A stretch of DNA of 21,619 bases from Lingula anatina (lineage: Eukaryota; Brachiopoda; Lingulata; Lingulida; Lingulidae): assembly GCF_001039355.2 (NCBI RefSeq), contig NW_019775488.1, forward strand, positions 1 to 21,619, written 5' to 3'. The position numbers and the translations under genes are program-made. Below, in pieces: positions 9,324-18,289 of this stretch; within the stretch, counting starts at the first letter, position 1; each line of letters begins with the position of its first letter. Under the pieces are notes generated by a model. That model was not told where the DNA came from. It ran no database searches and worked only from the letters and a program-made list of their open reading frames with translations.

Positions 9324-9527
9324 ATTCCCAGAGATTTAGATCGATCCATCTGGATCGACCTAACTCCCTGGGGGTTCACGCTAAATTGCAGTCAGCCAAG
9401 CGCGCACCATAGTGAATTACCCCCTTACAGCTTTTAGTAGGCGGGACAGACATTTAAGCCTGTTAAGCTGACACCAATCTAATGAGACTCCCTAGGAGGA
9501 TAGATCGATCTAAATATCTATGGGAAT
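9324..9527. mobile_element. 204-bp MITE-like element with ATTCCCA...TTTAGATCGATC ends
   Basis: The left end ATTCCCAGAGA-TTTAGATCGATC (9324-9346) and the right end (9503-9527), whose reverse complement reads ATTCCCATAGATA-TTTAGATCGATC, form an imperfect terminal inverted repeat of about 23-25 bp. They differ by one substitution and a 2-bp indel. The interior is short, non-coding and more GC-rich than its surroundings. I did not identify a clear target duplication or a family. Confidence 0.6.
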
Positions 9528-9733
9528 GGGGTCTATAAGGGTATACACATGGTTTTAGTCTCAACTCGTCCTGTCTGCTGGCTCTGTTGGCTCCCGTCAC
9601 AAAAAAGTCACTGTTACCACTCCTCCTCACAAATGGTAGGGAATCCTTTTTGCGTTCCGCATAATTGGCCTTATTTTTCAAGTGTGATGCATTATTTGAG
9701 CCCAATATTCTACGTGAAACGCGATTCAGGAAT

Positions 9734-9806
9734 TCTTGGTGATTGGTGATTGATGTGAATATATCTTTGTTATTGGTGATTGAGTTGTTTTAATTCTTGG
9801 TGATGG
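9734..9806 (+). repeat. Short degenerate TTCTTGGTGAT repeats
   Basis: Three spaced copies of a TTNTTGGTGATTGG-like motif occur (about 9734, 9770 and 9796). The role is unknown, and it may be a decayed tandem array. Confidence 0.4.
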
Positions 9807-10869
9807 GTTATTAAGGGGGGTATTGCCTACCCTCCTCACAGACTACAAGGGCCTATGTCTCATCTCTTGGAATTAGGTCACATATAATTTCAACTTAGTG
9901 CATAGGTGTGATGCTTATGGCAATGCACCCTTGTCAAAATTTTCTAAAATTGTAAAAATGCTTATTATCTCCCAAACTGAAGCATATTTAAGGAAAGTTA
10001 CTGTCATAGGCTGATGGAAAGTCATTTGTGGAAATTTTAAATATGACCTTTTATTGACCTTTAATTTATGTTTCAAGGTCAAAATTTTGTAAAACTTTCA
10101 AATTTATTTGAGAAAATACTTTGTGCAATTTTCAGAAACTGTTTAGACTTTTATATTATTGTGAGAAGTTACACTTGGGTCTGCTTTCATCTTTATGTGT
10201 TTGGGGTCAGTCAGTCCATTTTTACAGGGGAAACAGTCAGTAAATGCCGAAACTGAAAACTCTAGCTTTTTAATTCTGGAACTGTGAAACCCATGGCCAG
10301 AGACCTCTTGTTTGTTGCATTCTGTAGAGCTTATCTAGTACAGCACTGGATGTGGTGTCAGTTTTTGCTTTCCATATGGTTTAGCAGAGATACACCCATA
10401 ACTACTATTGAATTTGAGTAGGAAATTATATACAGAGCTCTAAAAGAGAAAGTCCATGGACTTGCCTAGGTCCTGCAGGACCAGATATTGTACTTTTTCC
10501 CCATCTGCGCCCTTTCTTGACAATAGAAAGGGGAGAATCGATAACAATGGAACCATAGCTGGAATCAAATCTTGGAGCATTACACAATTTGGCACATGCC
10601 TTACACATTCATCACTTAATTGGAGGTCAGTAGCAGTACAACTGTGCCTGGTATCACACAGTAAGCACCACCTGAAGAGTAGACTTTCTGTGCCAACTTA
10701 CTCTTTACCCTATTATTTGTTTGCATAAAATTTTGTTTATAAAACCACACCTGTTGAAAAGAGACTTTTTTAACGCATATTATGTTCATTAATAATTAAA
10801 TAAAATTCAATAATTTGGCTTTCATTTAAGATCATATTTATTCAAAGTCAGTTAGCATTAATAAAGCAG
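9807..10869. other. Non-coding interval
   Basis: AT-rich sequence with scattered AAGGTCA-like words and short open frames that lack splice context or recognisable motifs. I see nothing else I can support. Confidence 0.4.
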
Positions 10870-11145
10870 AGGCCTTATCAATGGATTAGGCATTTACTTA
10901 CACTACCCGCAGATTGTTTAGCATTAATGCCCATATTAACCACATAACCCACGAATTAACCAGCACACCGAAGAAGTATTTACCACTACCAAAGCTGATG
11001 AATGTTAGTGCTAGGAATCACTCTGGTAGTGGTAAATACTTCTACAGTGTGTTGGTTAATTTGTGGTTTATGTGGTTAATATGGGGGTTAGTGCTAAAAG
11101 ATCTGTGGGTAGTGTTAGCAAATGCATAATCCGTTTATAAGGCCT
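10870..11145. mobile_element. 276-bp foldback element with 122-bp arms
   Basis: The arm 10870-10991 and the reverse complement of 11024-11145 align over their full 122 bp with about 16-17 mismatches (roughly 86% identity). They are separated by a 32-bp spacer. The outer ends are AGGCCTTAT and ATAAGGCCT. Nearly the whole unit would fold into one hairpin. The open frame across it is an artefact of the repeat. This is the form of a foldback or MITE element; no target duplication or family was recognised. Confidence 0.75.
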
Positions 11146-12326
11146 GAGCAATGTCAAGTATGGTAAATCTCCCCATGAAAAGTGTGACAAGCCACACTCC
11201 GCACACTAGATTAACAGTCTTGAGAAAGCCGTGACTAGTCAAAACAAGGAGTTGAATAGGTTTGTATTTAATGTTTGTGTCAAGCAACACATTCCTCACC
11301 TCTTGATAATGGAGTGGAGTAATCATTACAATAAACAATCAAAAGGAAATTAGTTTAGAAGGCTCTCTCAGGATCAACCCTTTGCTTATTAGAAGCAAAA
11401 TAATTCATTTTCCTCCTTTTGTTAAACCTTGAATTAGGCTTCAAATTTTTGTATAGAAGTGTGAAAGGTCTATAGGCAGTGATATTGAGATGCTGTTGAG
11501 ATTTATGAACATAGACAAGTACTGGTACATGTCCTTCACCTACATGAACATGCAAATGTGCTACTTTTCCTCCCGTTGTCTACTATATTTTTTAGGTGGA
11601 TCACATGTGTTTAAGTGCATGACCTTGTAGTTTGTATTTCTGTTTGTGACAGCAGTTATTCGGTCAGAGTAACACAAAATATGGCATATATCTTTCTCAG
11701 TACATGTGGAAGTCAAGTTGTCTAAAAACTGATCACTTATATAGACAAGGTTTTGGGATTGAAATAAGTACTACTACTACTGTTTATTCAAGACAATTAC
11801 ATGATGTACATCCAATTTTTGTTAAACAACTTATTGGGTGATTTACATACATCTGTCATGTTTCAATTTTTCTTGAATTCACCTGCCAATAAAAATTAAT
11901 TTGTAAAAACTTGGATACATGACCTCATAGTTATATTAATTTCATACCATACCACAGTACTCTTCATTGTCGTTATTTGTTACACCGGACTTTTGGAAAC
12001 CTAAAGTACAAGGCGCAATTCTACAAAAGGCACTTTCTTGTGGAGTTGTTGTCTTAAATCTACTTTTACAGCTGGATATGAATGCATGAAATGGGTTTTT
12101 ACATAGATTTACTTAAAGGACAATATATAGACACATAAAAATCCATTTCTCAAATTTTGAAGATTCAGCACTCGATCTATACACTAGAGGTATGTTTTAA
12201 TCGATCCCCGCCATTTAAAAATTATAAAAACAATCTATTAGTAGAAAAAAAGTGTTTTAGTAAACCTCACCTCAATATGCATAAATGAAGCAACAGATCT
12301 GGGTCACGTGGTACTGTGACGACAAT
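11146..12326. other. Non-coding interval
   Basis: No supported gene. A 44-codon open stretch ending at about 11349 (VTSQNKELNRFVFNVCVKQH and following) has a protein-like composition but no start, splice sites or recognisable family, so I do not annotate it. Confidence 0.4.
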
Positions 12327-12413
12327 CTCAGCAGACAAACGACATTGATTCACCGTTGAATCAATGTTAATTTTGGTGGATCAACGTAGAATCAATGTTG
12401 TTTGCCTGCTGGG
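12327..12413. repeat. 87-bp palindromic element with CAGCAGRCAAAC ends
   Basis: The left end CAGCAGACAAACGACATTGATTC and the right end GAATCAATGTTGTTTGCCTGCTG are near-perfect reverse complements. The centre repeats CGTTGAATCAATGTT/GGATCAACGTAGAATC, so the whole can fold. Its ends match the 762-bp element at 8389-9150, so the two are probably one family in compact and expanded form. Confidence 0.7.
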
Positions 12414-13044
12414 AATGAGGATAAAGGTCTATTAGACTTAACTGAGCTGCATGGTGCATACAGACAGAATAGTTTAGGAAAGTTGTGTTGAACAGAGTAG
12501 AGCAATTTTCTTTATGCCTCAGTGTGTTGCCGTGGGATTCACCAAAATTGCAGCACTCCTTGACAATCTTTCTTTGTCTGTGACGGTCTTCCGTGACTTA
12601 CTTACTAACTTCGGTGACAATAGTTGTGATGCTCGTGATCTCGGTCACCTCAGGTGTTTTAGATCATATCAAAAGCTGATAGTCTTTTACATTAACTGTC
12701 ATCAGTTGGCAAGCTTACTAATTGCTGATGCATTTTAAATGCATTGTAGTTGACCAAGAGCTCGTCAACAATAAAACCTGTTAATTATGCACCGCCAGGT
12801 AATAACAGGTATCAAACTCGTCTTGGTGGGCTTTCATATTTTTCAATATTTCTCATTTATTTCATGGGGTTATTTTATTGGTATTTGTAAATGACGTTAA
12901 ATATCAATATTTAAACAATTAAGATCAAACACGGTCGCGAACATTAATAAAAGAAATTGCTCTCAGGGTATCTTGAAGCATGCGTATGCCCAGGCATTGC
13001 TTCCATGGAAGAAAACGTGTTGAGGAAAAACAGGAAAAAGAGCG
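12414..13044. other. Interval up to the left LTR
   Basis: No supported gene. The last 110 bp carry CpG sites (CGGTCGCGAAC near 12933) and an ATG at 13005 opening 13 codons (MEENVLRKNRKKS), which run into the LTR boundary. This could be a 5' exon interrupted by the retrotransposon, or chance. Confidence 0.3.
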
Positions 13045-13320
13045 TGTGGCACACTGAATATTTTGGTATTTTTACAAACTAATAATATCTGCTGAAGGCT
13101 ACCTGGACACCTGAAGTAAGTAACTCTAACACAAGTGAACAATAACTAACTACTGCACTACCTGTGCAGCTCTTTATTATAGTACCAGTTATGCAAATGA
13201 CCCAATGCTACAAGTCCAATAAATATGATTGGCTAGTTTACCACTGCATAACCACTGCAATGCAACACTTTACTATAATTGTTTGAGATGTTATCACATA
13301 CCCATTATGTAAGTTCTACA
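13045..13320 (-). repeat. 3' LTR (276 bp)
   Basis: It is bounded by TG...CA (TGTGGC...TTCTACA) and aligns without gaps to the LTR at 18290-18565 with 9 substitutions (about 3.3%). The pristine end TGTAG has become TGTGG here. Confidence 0.95.
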
Positions 13321-13332
13321 TACCTCCCCCCA
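13321..13332 (-). other. Polypurine tract
   Basis: On the minus strand TGGGGGGAGGTA directly abuts the 3' LTR. It is the usual plus-strand priming site of LTR retroelements. Confidence 0.8.
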
Positions 13333-13378
13333 GAACATTGAAAACATTTACTAAAATTAAATTAATAAAATCAATTGT

Positions 13379-15463
13379 TCAAAATCTTTCCGGCTTTTTA
13401 ACTATTCTACCGGAACGTGTTTTAATTAAAGAAGGTGAAAGACATGTCTCTGGTTTTGTTTGTGGATTCACTGTCTGATTGTGCACTGAAACCGGATTGC
13501 TATAAGCTGGTTTAAGTCTGTCAACCGAGACACGAATTGTTTGTCCATTCCTTAAAATATCAAAATATTTGTCGGAACGTGTTATGACAAGGTAAGGACC
13601 ATCATATGGTCTAATCAATGTGCCTCGATGAGCATCATGTCTTACATATACATGTTCAGCTTGTTGTAAGTCAACCGGTACATATGTACAAATCTGCCCA
13701 TGTCTAGATGGAGGAGCAGGAGCCAATTTCTGCATTGTTTGTTGAAGTTCTTGCACAAATTCATTGTTAGGAAAAAATTTGTCATCAGTTGTGTTCGGAA
13801 TAAAGTCACCAGGTACTCTTAAATTTGTACCATAGGTAAGAAGTGCTGGTGATGCATCAATGTCCTCTTTCCATGTTGACCGGATACCAAGTAATACAAT
13901 TGGTAACTGGTCCATCCATCTTGCATTGTCTAAACGTGTTTTGAGGGCTTCTTTCAATCTGCGATGAAATCTTTCAACCATGCCATTGGATTGTGGATGA
14001 TAGGCTGTTGTTGTGTTAGGTTGAATGCCAAGCACCTTGTTAAGCTCACGCCAAAGTTCACTTGTAAATTGTCTACCTTGATCTGATGTGATGGAGTCTG
14101 GAACACCAAACCTCGATATCCATGAGCATAAAAGAGCTTTGGCACAAGTAACTGCTTCTGCATTCGGTAAAGGTACAGCTTCTGGCCACCTTGTAAACCT
14201 GTCAACAATTGTCAGAAGATATTTGTTATTTTCTGAAGGAGGAAGAGGTCCAACCAAATCAACATGAATATCACCAAATCGTCTATCTGGTGGATCAAAG
14301 GTGGTTAACGGTGCTCTAGTGTGACGTCCAATTTTACTTGTTTGACAGGCATGACAAGATTTGACCCAATTACGAATGTCTTTTTTGAGTCCAGGCCAGA
14401 CATAACGACTTGAAATGGCACGGATTGTTGGTTTTGTTCCAGGATGACAAAGATTGTGTATTGCCTCAAAAATGATCTTTGTCATTGAAGGTGGAACTAC
14501 TGGCCGAGGTCGACTGGTAGTTGTATCACAGAGAAGTTTAACCTCACCAAAGTTGACTTCCTTTAACTTCAAAGATCCTGGATTGGCACACAGTTCAACC
14601 ATCTTAGTGTCAGTCTTTTGTGATGCTGCTAACTGTGTAAGGTCAATTGTCGGCATCGTAGCTGTGGAGGCAATAAGTGGCTCATCAGTTTCCACTGGGG
14701 CTCTGGACAGAGTGTCTGGGACAATGTTATCAGTTCCACTGATATGTCGTATATCAGTTGTAAATTCAGCAATAAATGATAATTGTCTCTCTTGACGTGG
14801 TGATCTGTCAGATGTACTCTTGAACGCAAAAGTGAGAGGTTTATGATCAGTGAAAATGGTGAATGGTCTTCCCTCCAAAAAATATCTGAAATGGCGGATG
14901 GTACTGTAAATTGCCAAAAGCTCACGGTCAAAAGTGGAGTATCGTTTCTGGGTAGGTGTGAGTTTTCTAGAAAAGAAAGCAATAGGTTTCCACATCCCTG
15001 ATTGAAACTGAGAAAGTTCTGCTCCTATTGCGGTGTCAGAAGCGTCCACTGATATCTTGGTTGCTGCCTGTGGTTCAGGGTGATGAAGCATAGTTGCAGA
15101 AGCAAGAGCCATTTTAGCATCCTGAAATGCTAATTGGCATTCAGGGGTCCACTGCAAAGTCTTGGCTCTGCCCTTGGTAGCTTCAGTAAGAGGTATTATT
15201 CGATGTGCGATTCCAGGAAGAAAACGATGGTAGAAATTCAGCATTCCCAGAAATCTTTGAAGGCCTTTTTTATCCTTGGGTGGTGGAAAATCTGCTACTG
15301 CTTTCACTTTTTCTGCAAGTGGTTGAACTCCAGCTGCAGACACTGAATGACCTAGAAATTCAACGTCAGATTGTCCAAATACACACTTTTTCTTGTTAAT
15401 AACAAGTCCATTTGTCCTTAACAGGTTGAAAACTGCTTTAAGATCCTCCTCATGTTGTTCAGG
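13379..15463 (-). CDS. pol: Pol downstream part: RT thumb, RNase H, integrase (duplication copy A onward)
   Basis: The longest open frame of the window (it runs to 15478 through the N). Counting from that frame's start, the RT connection/thumb is at about 10-110. RNase H has D145 (SVDASD), E186 (FDRELLAI) and D211 (FTDHKPL). The integrase zinc finger is H341, H345, C375, C378. The integrase core triad is D407, D466 and E502, with the standard 35-residue spacing between the last two. A C-terminal chromatin-binding-like region (GPYLVITRSD...VSVDRLKPA) precedes the end at KPERF. All catalytic residues are present, so this part was recently functional. It lacks a natural start: at its upstream end it meets the second copy of the same region at the N. 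Shadow frames on the opposite strand are not genes. Confidence 0.93.
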   Translation of the reverse strand, partial: PEQHEEDLKAVFNLLRTNGLVINKKKCVFGQSDVEFLGHSVSAAGVQPLAEKVKAVADFPPPKDKKGLQRFLGMLNFYHRFLPGIAHRIIPLTEATKGRAKTLQWTPECQLAFQDAKMALASATMLHHPEPQAATKISVDASDTAIGAELSQFQSGMWKPIAFFSRKLTPTQKRYSTFDRELLAIYSTIRHFRYFLEGRPFTIFTDHKPLTFAFKSTSDRSPRQERQLSFIAEFTTDIRHISGTDNIVPDTLSRAPVETDEPLIASTATMPTIDLTQLAASQKTDTKMVELCANPGSLKLKEVNFGEVKLLCDTTTSRPRPVVPPSMTKIIFEAIHNLCHPGTKPTIRAISSRYVWPGLKKDIRNWVKSCHACQTSKIGRHTRAPLTTFDPPDRRFGDIHVDLVGPLPPSENNKYLLTIVDRFTRWPEAVPLPNAEAVTCAKALLCSWISRFGVPDSITSDQGRQFTSELWRELNKVLGIQPNTTTAYHPQSNGMVERFHRRLKEALKTRLDNARWMDQLPIVLLGIRSTWKEDIDASPALLTYGTNLRVPGDFIPNTTDDKFFPNNEFVQELQQTMQKLAPAPPSRHGQICTYVPVDLQQAEHVYVRHDAHRGTLIRPYDGPYLVITRSDKYFDILRNGQTIRVSVDRLKPAYSNPVSVHNQTVNPQTKPETCLSPSLIKTRSGRIVKKPERF
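14456..15463 (-). repeat. Internal tandem duplication, copy A (1,008 bp)
   Basis: It runs from GTGTATTGCCTC to CATGTTGTTCAGG and repeats at 15465-16457. About a dozen substitutions (roughly 1%) and two deletions in copy B separate them. Copy A is the fully open version. Confidence 0.95.
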
Positions 15464-15464
15464 N
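15464..15464. other. Ambiguous base (N) at the duplication junction
   Basis: The N lies exactly between the end of copy A and the start of copy B. It is most simply a join made by the assembler between two similar contigs or alleles. Confidence 0.7.
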
Positions 15465-16457
15465 GTGTATTGCCTCAAAAACTATCTTTGTCATTGAATG
15501 TGGAACTATTGGCCGAGGTCGACTGGTAGTTGTATCACAGAGAAGTTTAACCTCACCAAAGTTGACTTCCTTTAACTTCAAAGATCCTGGATTGGCACAC
15601 AGTTCAACCATCTTAGTGTCAGTCTTTTGTGATGCTGCTAACTGTGTAAGGTCAATTGTCGGCATCGTAGCTGTGGAGGCAATAAGTGGCTCATCAGTTT
15701 CCACTGGGGCTCTGGACAGAGTGTCTGGGACAATGTTATCAGTTCCACTGATATGTCGTAAATTCAGCAATAAATGATAATTGTCTCTCTTGACGTGGTG
15801 ATCTGTCAGATGTACTCTTGAACGCAAAAGTGAGAGGTTTATGCTCAGTGAAAATGGTGAATGGTCTTCCCTCCAAAAAATATCTGAAATGGCGGTACTG
15901 TAAATTGCCAAAAGCTCACGGTCAAAAGTGGAGTATCGTTTCTGGGTAGGTGTGAGTTTTCTAGAAAAGAAAGCAATAGGTTTCCACATCTCTGATTGAA
16001 GCTGAGAAAGTTCTGCTCCTATTGCGGTGTCAGAAGCGTCCACTGATATCTTGGTTGCTGCCTGTGGTTCAGGGTGATGAAGCATAGTTGCAGAAGCAAG
16101 AGCCATTTTAGCATCCTGAAATGCTAATTGGCATTCAGGGGTCCACTGCAAAGTCTTGGCTCTGCCCTTGGTAGCTTCAGTAAGAGGTATTATTCGATGT
16201 GCGATTCCAGGAAGAAAACGATGGTAGAAATTCAGCATTCCCAGAAATCTTTGAAGGCCTTTTTTGTCCTTGGGTGGTGGAAAATCTGCTACTGCTTTAA
16301 CTTTTTCTGCAAGTGGTTGAACTCCAGCTGCAGACACTGAATGACCTAGAAATTCAATGTCAGATTGTCCAAATACACACTTTTTCTTGTTAATAACAAG
16401 TCCATTTGTCCTTAACAGGTTGAAAACTGCTTTAAAATCCTCCTCATGTTGTTCAGG
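15465..16457 (-). repeat. Internal tandem duplication, copy B (993 bp)
   Basis: The second copy of the RT thumb-RNase H-pre-integrase segment, 15 bp shorter than copy A because of a 4-bp deletion (near 15895) and an 11-bp deletion (near 15760). Together these restore the frame. Confidence 0.95.
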
Positions 16458-16529
16458 CGTGGAACTTGCTATTAGAATGTCATTAAGATACACAAAACAA
16501 CAGTCAAGTTCCTGTAGGATGCCATCCAT
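15465..16529 (-). pseudogene. pol: Pol middle part: RT catalytic box to RNase H (copy B)
   Basis: The open frame begins after the RT frameshift (MDGILQELDCCFVYLNDIL). The RT active-site box, normally Y-x-D-D, reads Y-L-N-D: a GAT-to-AAT change at 16482-16484 removes the first catalytic aspartate. The thumb and the start of RNase H follow. After IYST the frame is shifted for about 45 residues (AISDIFWREDHSP...), then returns at RHISGTDN, because a 4-bp and an 11-bp deletion cancel. The RNase H aspartate in FTDHKPL and its surroundings are lost in this copy. It ends at the duplication junction inside the start of integrase. Confidence 0.9.
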
Positions 16530-16541
16530 TAATCTTTGGAA

Positions 16542-16549
16542 CTCGGCTA
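16542..16549 (-). other. 8-bp insertion breaking the RT frame
   Basis: The minus strand reads ...GCAAAGGCG, then TAGCCGAG, then TTCCAAAGATTAATGG. Comparison with the family's usual continuous A-F-Q-R-L-M segment shows that the 8 bases are extra. They add an in-frame TAG and shift the frame between the F-G-L-x-N-A motif and the catalytic box. The exact borders are ambiguous by a base or two. Confidence 0.8.
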
Positions 16550-17533
16550 CGCCTTTGCTGCATTTTTAAGCCCAAAAGGCATTTTGAGGAACTCATAAAG
16601 TCCAAAAGGTGTGATGACTGCAGTCTTAGGAATATCATGTTTGGCAACTGGTATCTGGTGATATCCCCGAATCAAATCGATCTTAGAGAATATTGTCTTG
16701 CCATTGAGTGATGAATTGAGATCTTGTATATGTGGTAGAGGATAACGATCGTCTATGGTGATGTCATTAAGCCGGCGATAATCTCCACAAGGTCTCCAGC
16801 CACCATTGTTTTTCTTCACTATATGTAGAGGAGATGACCATGGTGAAGAGGAACGACGCACTATTCCCAGATTCTCCATTTCCTTGAATTCCATTTTTGC
16901 TGCAGTGAGCTTTTCTTGGTCAAGACGACGTACTCTGGCTTTAACTGGAGATCCAACGGTTGGGATGTGATGTTCTACTCCGTGTTTATTTTCCTTAAAG
17001 GATGACACTAAGAGCTCCGGGTAGTGTTCTAATACTGCTTCGTATCTTGTGTGAACTTTGTGAATCCCTTGTTGCTGAGATCTAGTGAGGTGAGCATGAA
17101 TGACTGTTTTTCCATCCAATGAGATTAACTTTCTGTTGGAAAGGTCAATGGCCAAACGATGAGTAGTGAAAAAGTCAGCACCTAGAATGGGTTGTGTGAC
17201 GTCAGCTACCCAGAATTCTTGAGTGAATTTTGTTCCTTTCCCTAGTTTTAAAATCATCTTCCTTTTTCCGTAAGTAGGTATTTTTGTTCCATTTGCTGCA
17301 ATAAGACTTGGGCCATTGGTTCGTTGTCGGTCAAATCGGTTAGCAGGAAAAACGGATTCTTCTGCTCCTGTATCTACAAGGAAAGTGCGCCCAGTGACAA
17401 TATCAGAAACGGTGATTGTCCCCATATTGATCATAGAAATTTGTGGAGCATCAGATAGACCAGCAGTGCTCACTAATTTCTGCTGGCTTTGTCGTTTCCC
17501 TGTTGTCTTCGTGTAGACATTGAACAAGGACAA
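16547..17533 (-). pseudogene. pol: Pol upstream part: protease and RT fingers/palm
   Basis: An open frame of 328 codons without its own ATG (first codon TTG), in the -1 frame relative to the zinc-knuckle frame. The retroviral-type aspartic protease has FLVDTGAEE at 51-59 (catalytic D54) and a QPILGADF motif at 114-121. RT follows, with WSSPLHIVKK at 232-241, WRPCGDYRRLN at 246-256, catalytic D286 (FSKIDLIRGY) and PFGLKNAAK at 319-327, after which the 8-bp insertion ends the frame. Translation would need frameshifting from gag. The motifs are directly visible, and the domain assignment is certain at family level. Confidence 0.93.
17460..17500 (-). promoter_or_regulatory. Candidate -1 ribosomal frameshift signal at the gag-pol overlap
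   Basis: The slippery heptamer G-GGA-AAC (17500-17494) sits in the correct phase of the zinc-knuckle frame (CAG GGA AAC). A 7-nt spacer (17493-17487) is followed by a 7-bp perfect stem, CCAGCAG (17486-17480) with CTGCTGG (17466-17460), and a 13-nt loop. The gag stop TAG (17475-17473) lies in the loop. The protease frame is exactly the -1 frame and is open across the site. GGGAAAC is an established -1 slippery heptamer. Function here is inferred. Confidence 0.6.
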
Positions 17534-18268
17534 CCATCGATGATTTGTTCACATTTCCTGGCTTTATGTCCGAACCATGAATGATATTTACATAATTTGA
17601 ACTTGATAGTGCCAGTGCGTTGGTGCTGAGATTTCATGGCGTTTATTTCTGTATCAGTTATTGTTGTAAGATTTTCTTCAGCCGCTGTGGTATAGTCACA
17701 GAAATTGAAGAAGGGGTAAGAGGGTCTACTTCTAAAATCCGATCAGCCATTTTAGCTCAACTTCTGGTGATTGTGCAAGAATCCGTCTCACTTCTGTTGG
17801 CATCTGATTGATGAATAATGTGCGAAAAAGTGTGCTTGGATCTGCATTTAAAGAGCGCATATGCATCAATAGTTCCGTAGGTCGTTTGTCTCCTAGACCA
17901 TTTATATTAAGTAATGCTGTATCCTTTTGATATTGTGTGGCTTCATAGGCTTATAACAGTGCATGCTTTAGTGCTTCATACTTTCCTGTCTGAGGTGGTC
18001 TCTCAATTACTGACTGAACACGTCTGGAGGTTGATGAGTCCAGGAGTTGCACTACATGATGAAATTTAGTCAAGTCATTTGTAATGGCTGGCTGGTGTGT
18101 TGCAAAGGATGATTCCAGACGTAAAAACCAAGCAGATGCGTTTGTGTTCCAAAATGGTGGTGCTTTAAATGAAACAGCTGATATTGTTTGCACTGTAGAA
18201 CCTTGATATATGTCCAGGGTTTGTTGTCTGATAGCATCTGCCAGCTGTTTAATTCCATCTGAATCCAT
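17473..18268 (-). pseudogene. gag: Gag (capsid and zinc-knuckle regions), interrupted
   Basis: The start ATG (18268-18266) is only 3 nt past the primer site. The first 105 codons carry the capsid-like pattern of Mag/CsRn1 Gags: FKAPPFWNTNASAWF, then TKFHHVVQLLDS. An in-frame TAA (17953-17951) follows HALL, after which the same frame continues (AYEATQYQKDT...FINQMPTEVRRILAQSPEVE). Near 17755 the homology (AKMADRILEV) moves to another frame, and between about 17660 and 17700 it moves again. The third frame carries CKYHSWFGHKARKC...CPC, a C-x2-H-x9-C type knuckle, and ends at TAG 17475-17473. One stop and two frameshifts therefore make this copy defective. The final frame change into pol may be programmed. 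Confidence 0.88.
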
Positions 18269-18271
18269 TGC

Positions 18272-18288
18272 TCACGTCGGGGTCACCA
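18272..18288 (-). other. Primer binding site for tRNA-Trp
   Basis: On the minus strand TGGTGACCCCGACGTGA starts 1 nt after the 5' LTR. It is complementary over 17 nt to the 3' end of animal tRNA-Trp (TCACGTCGGGGTCA plus CCA). Tryptophan tRNA priming is a known trait of CsRn1-type elements. Confidence 0.88.
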
Positions 18289-18289
18289 A

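Noticed and set aside
9463-9749. Open frames on both strands in GC-richer sequence
   Set aside because: They overlap the 204-bp inverted-repeat element on one side and have no splice context or recognisable motif.
10914-11129. 71-codon plus-strand frame
   Set aside because: It lies entirely inside the foldback element.
11217-11349. Short plus-strand stretch NKELNRFVFNVCVKQH...EWSNHYNK
   Set aside because: It is protein-like in composition but only 44 codons, with an upstream stop and no start or acceptor and no family I recognise. It may be a transposon relic.
12514-12738. 74-codon plus-strand frame
   Set aside because: No splice signals, motif or conserved partner were found. The reverse strand is equally unconvincing.
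14454-15399. Several plus-strand open frames over the retroelement
   Set aside because: They are shadows of pol. The minus-strand frames carry all catalytic motifs.
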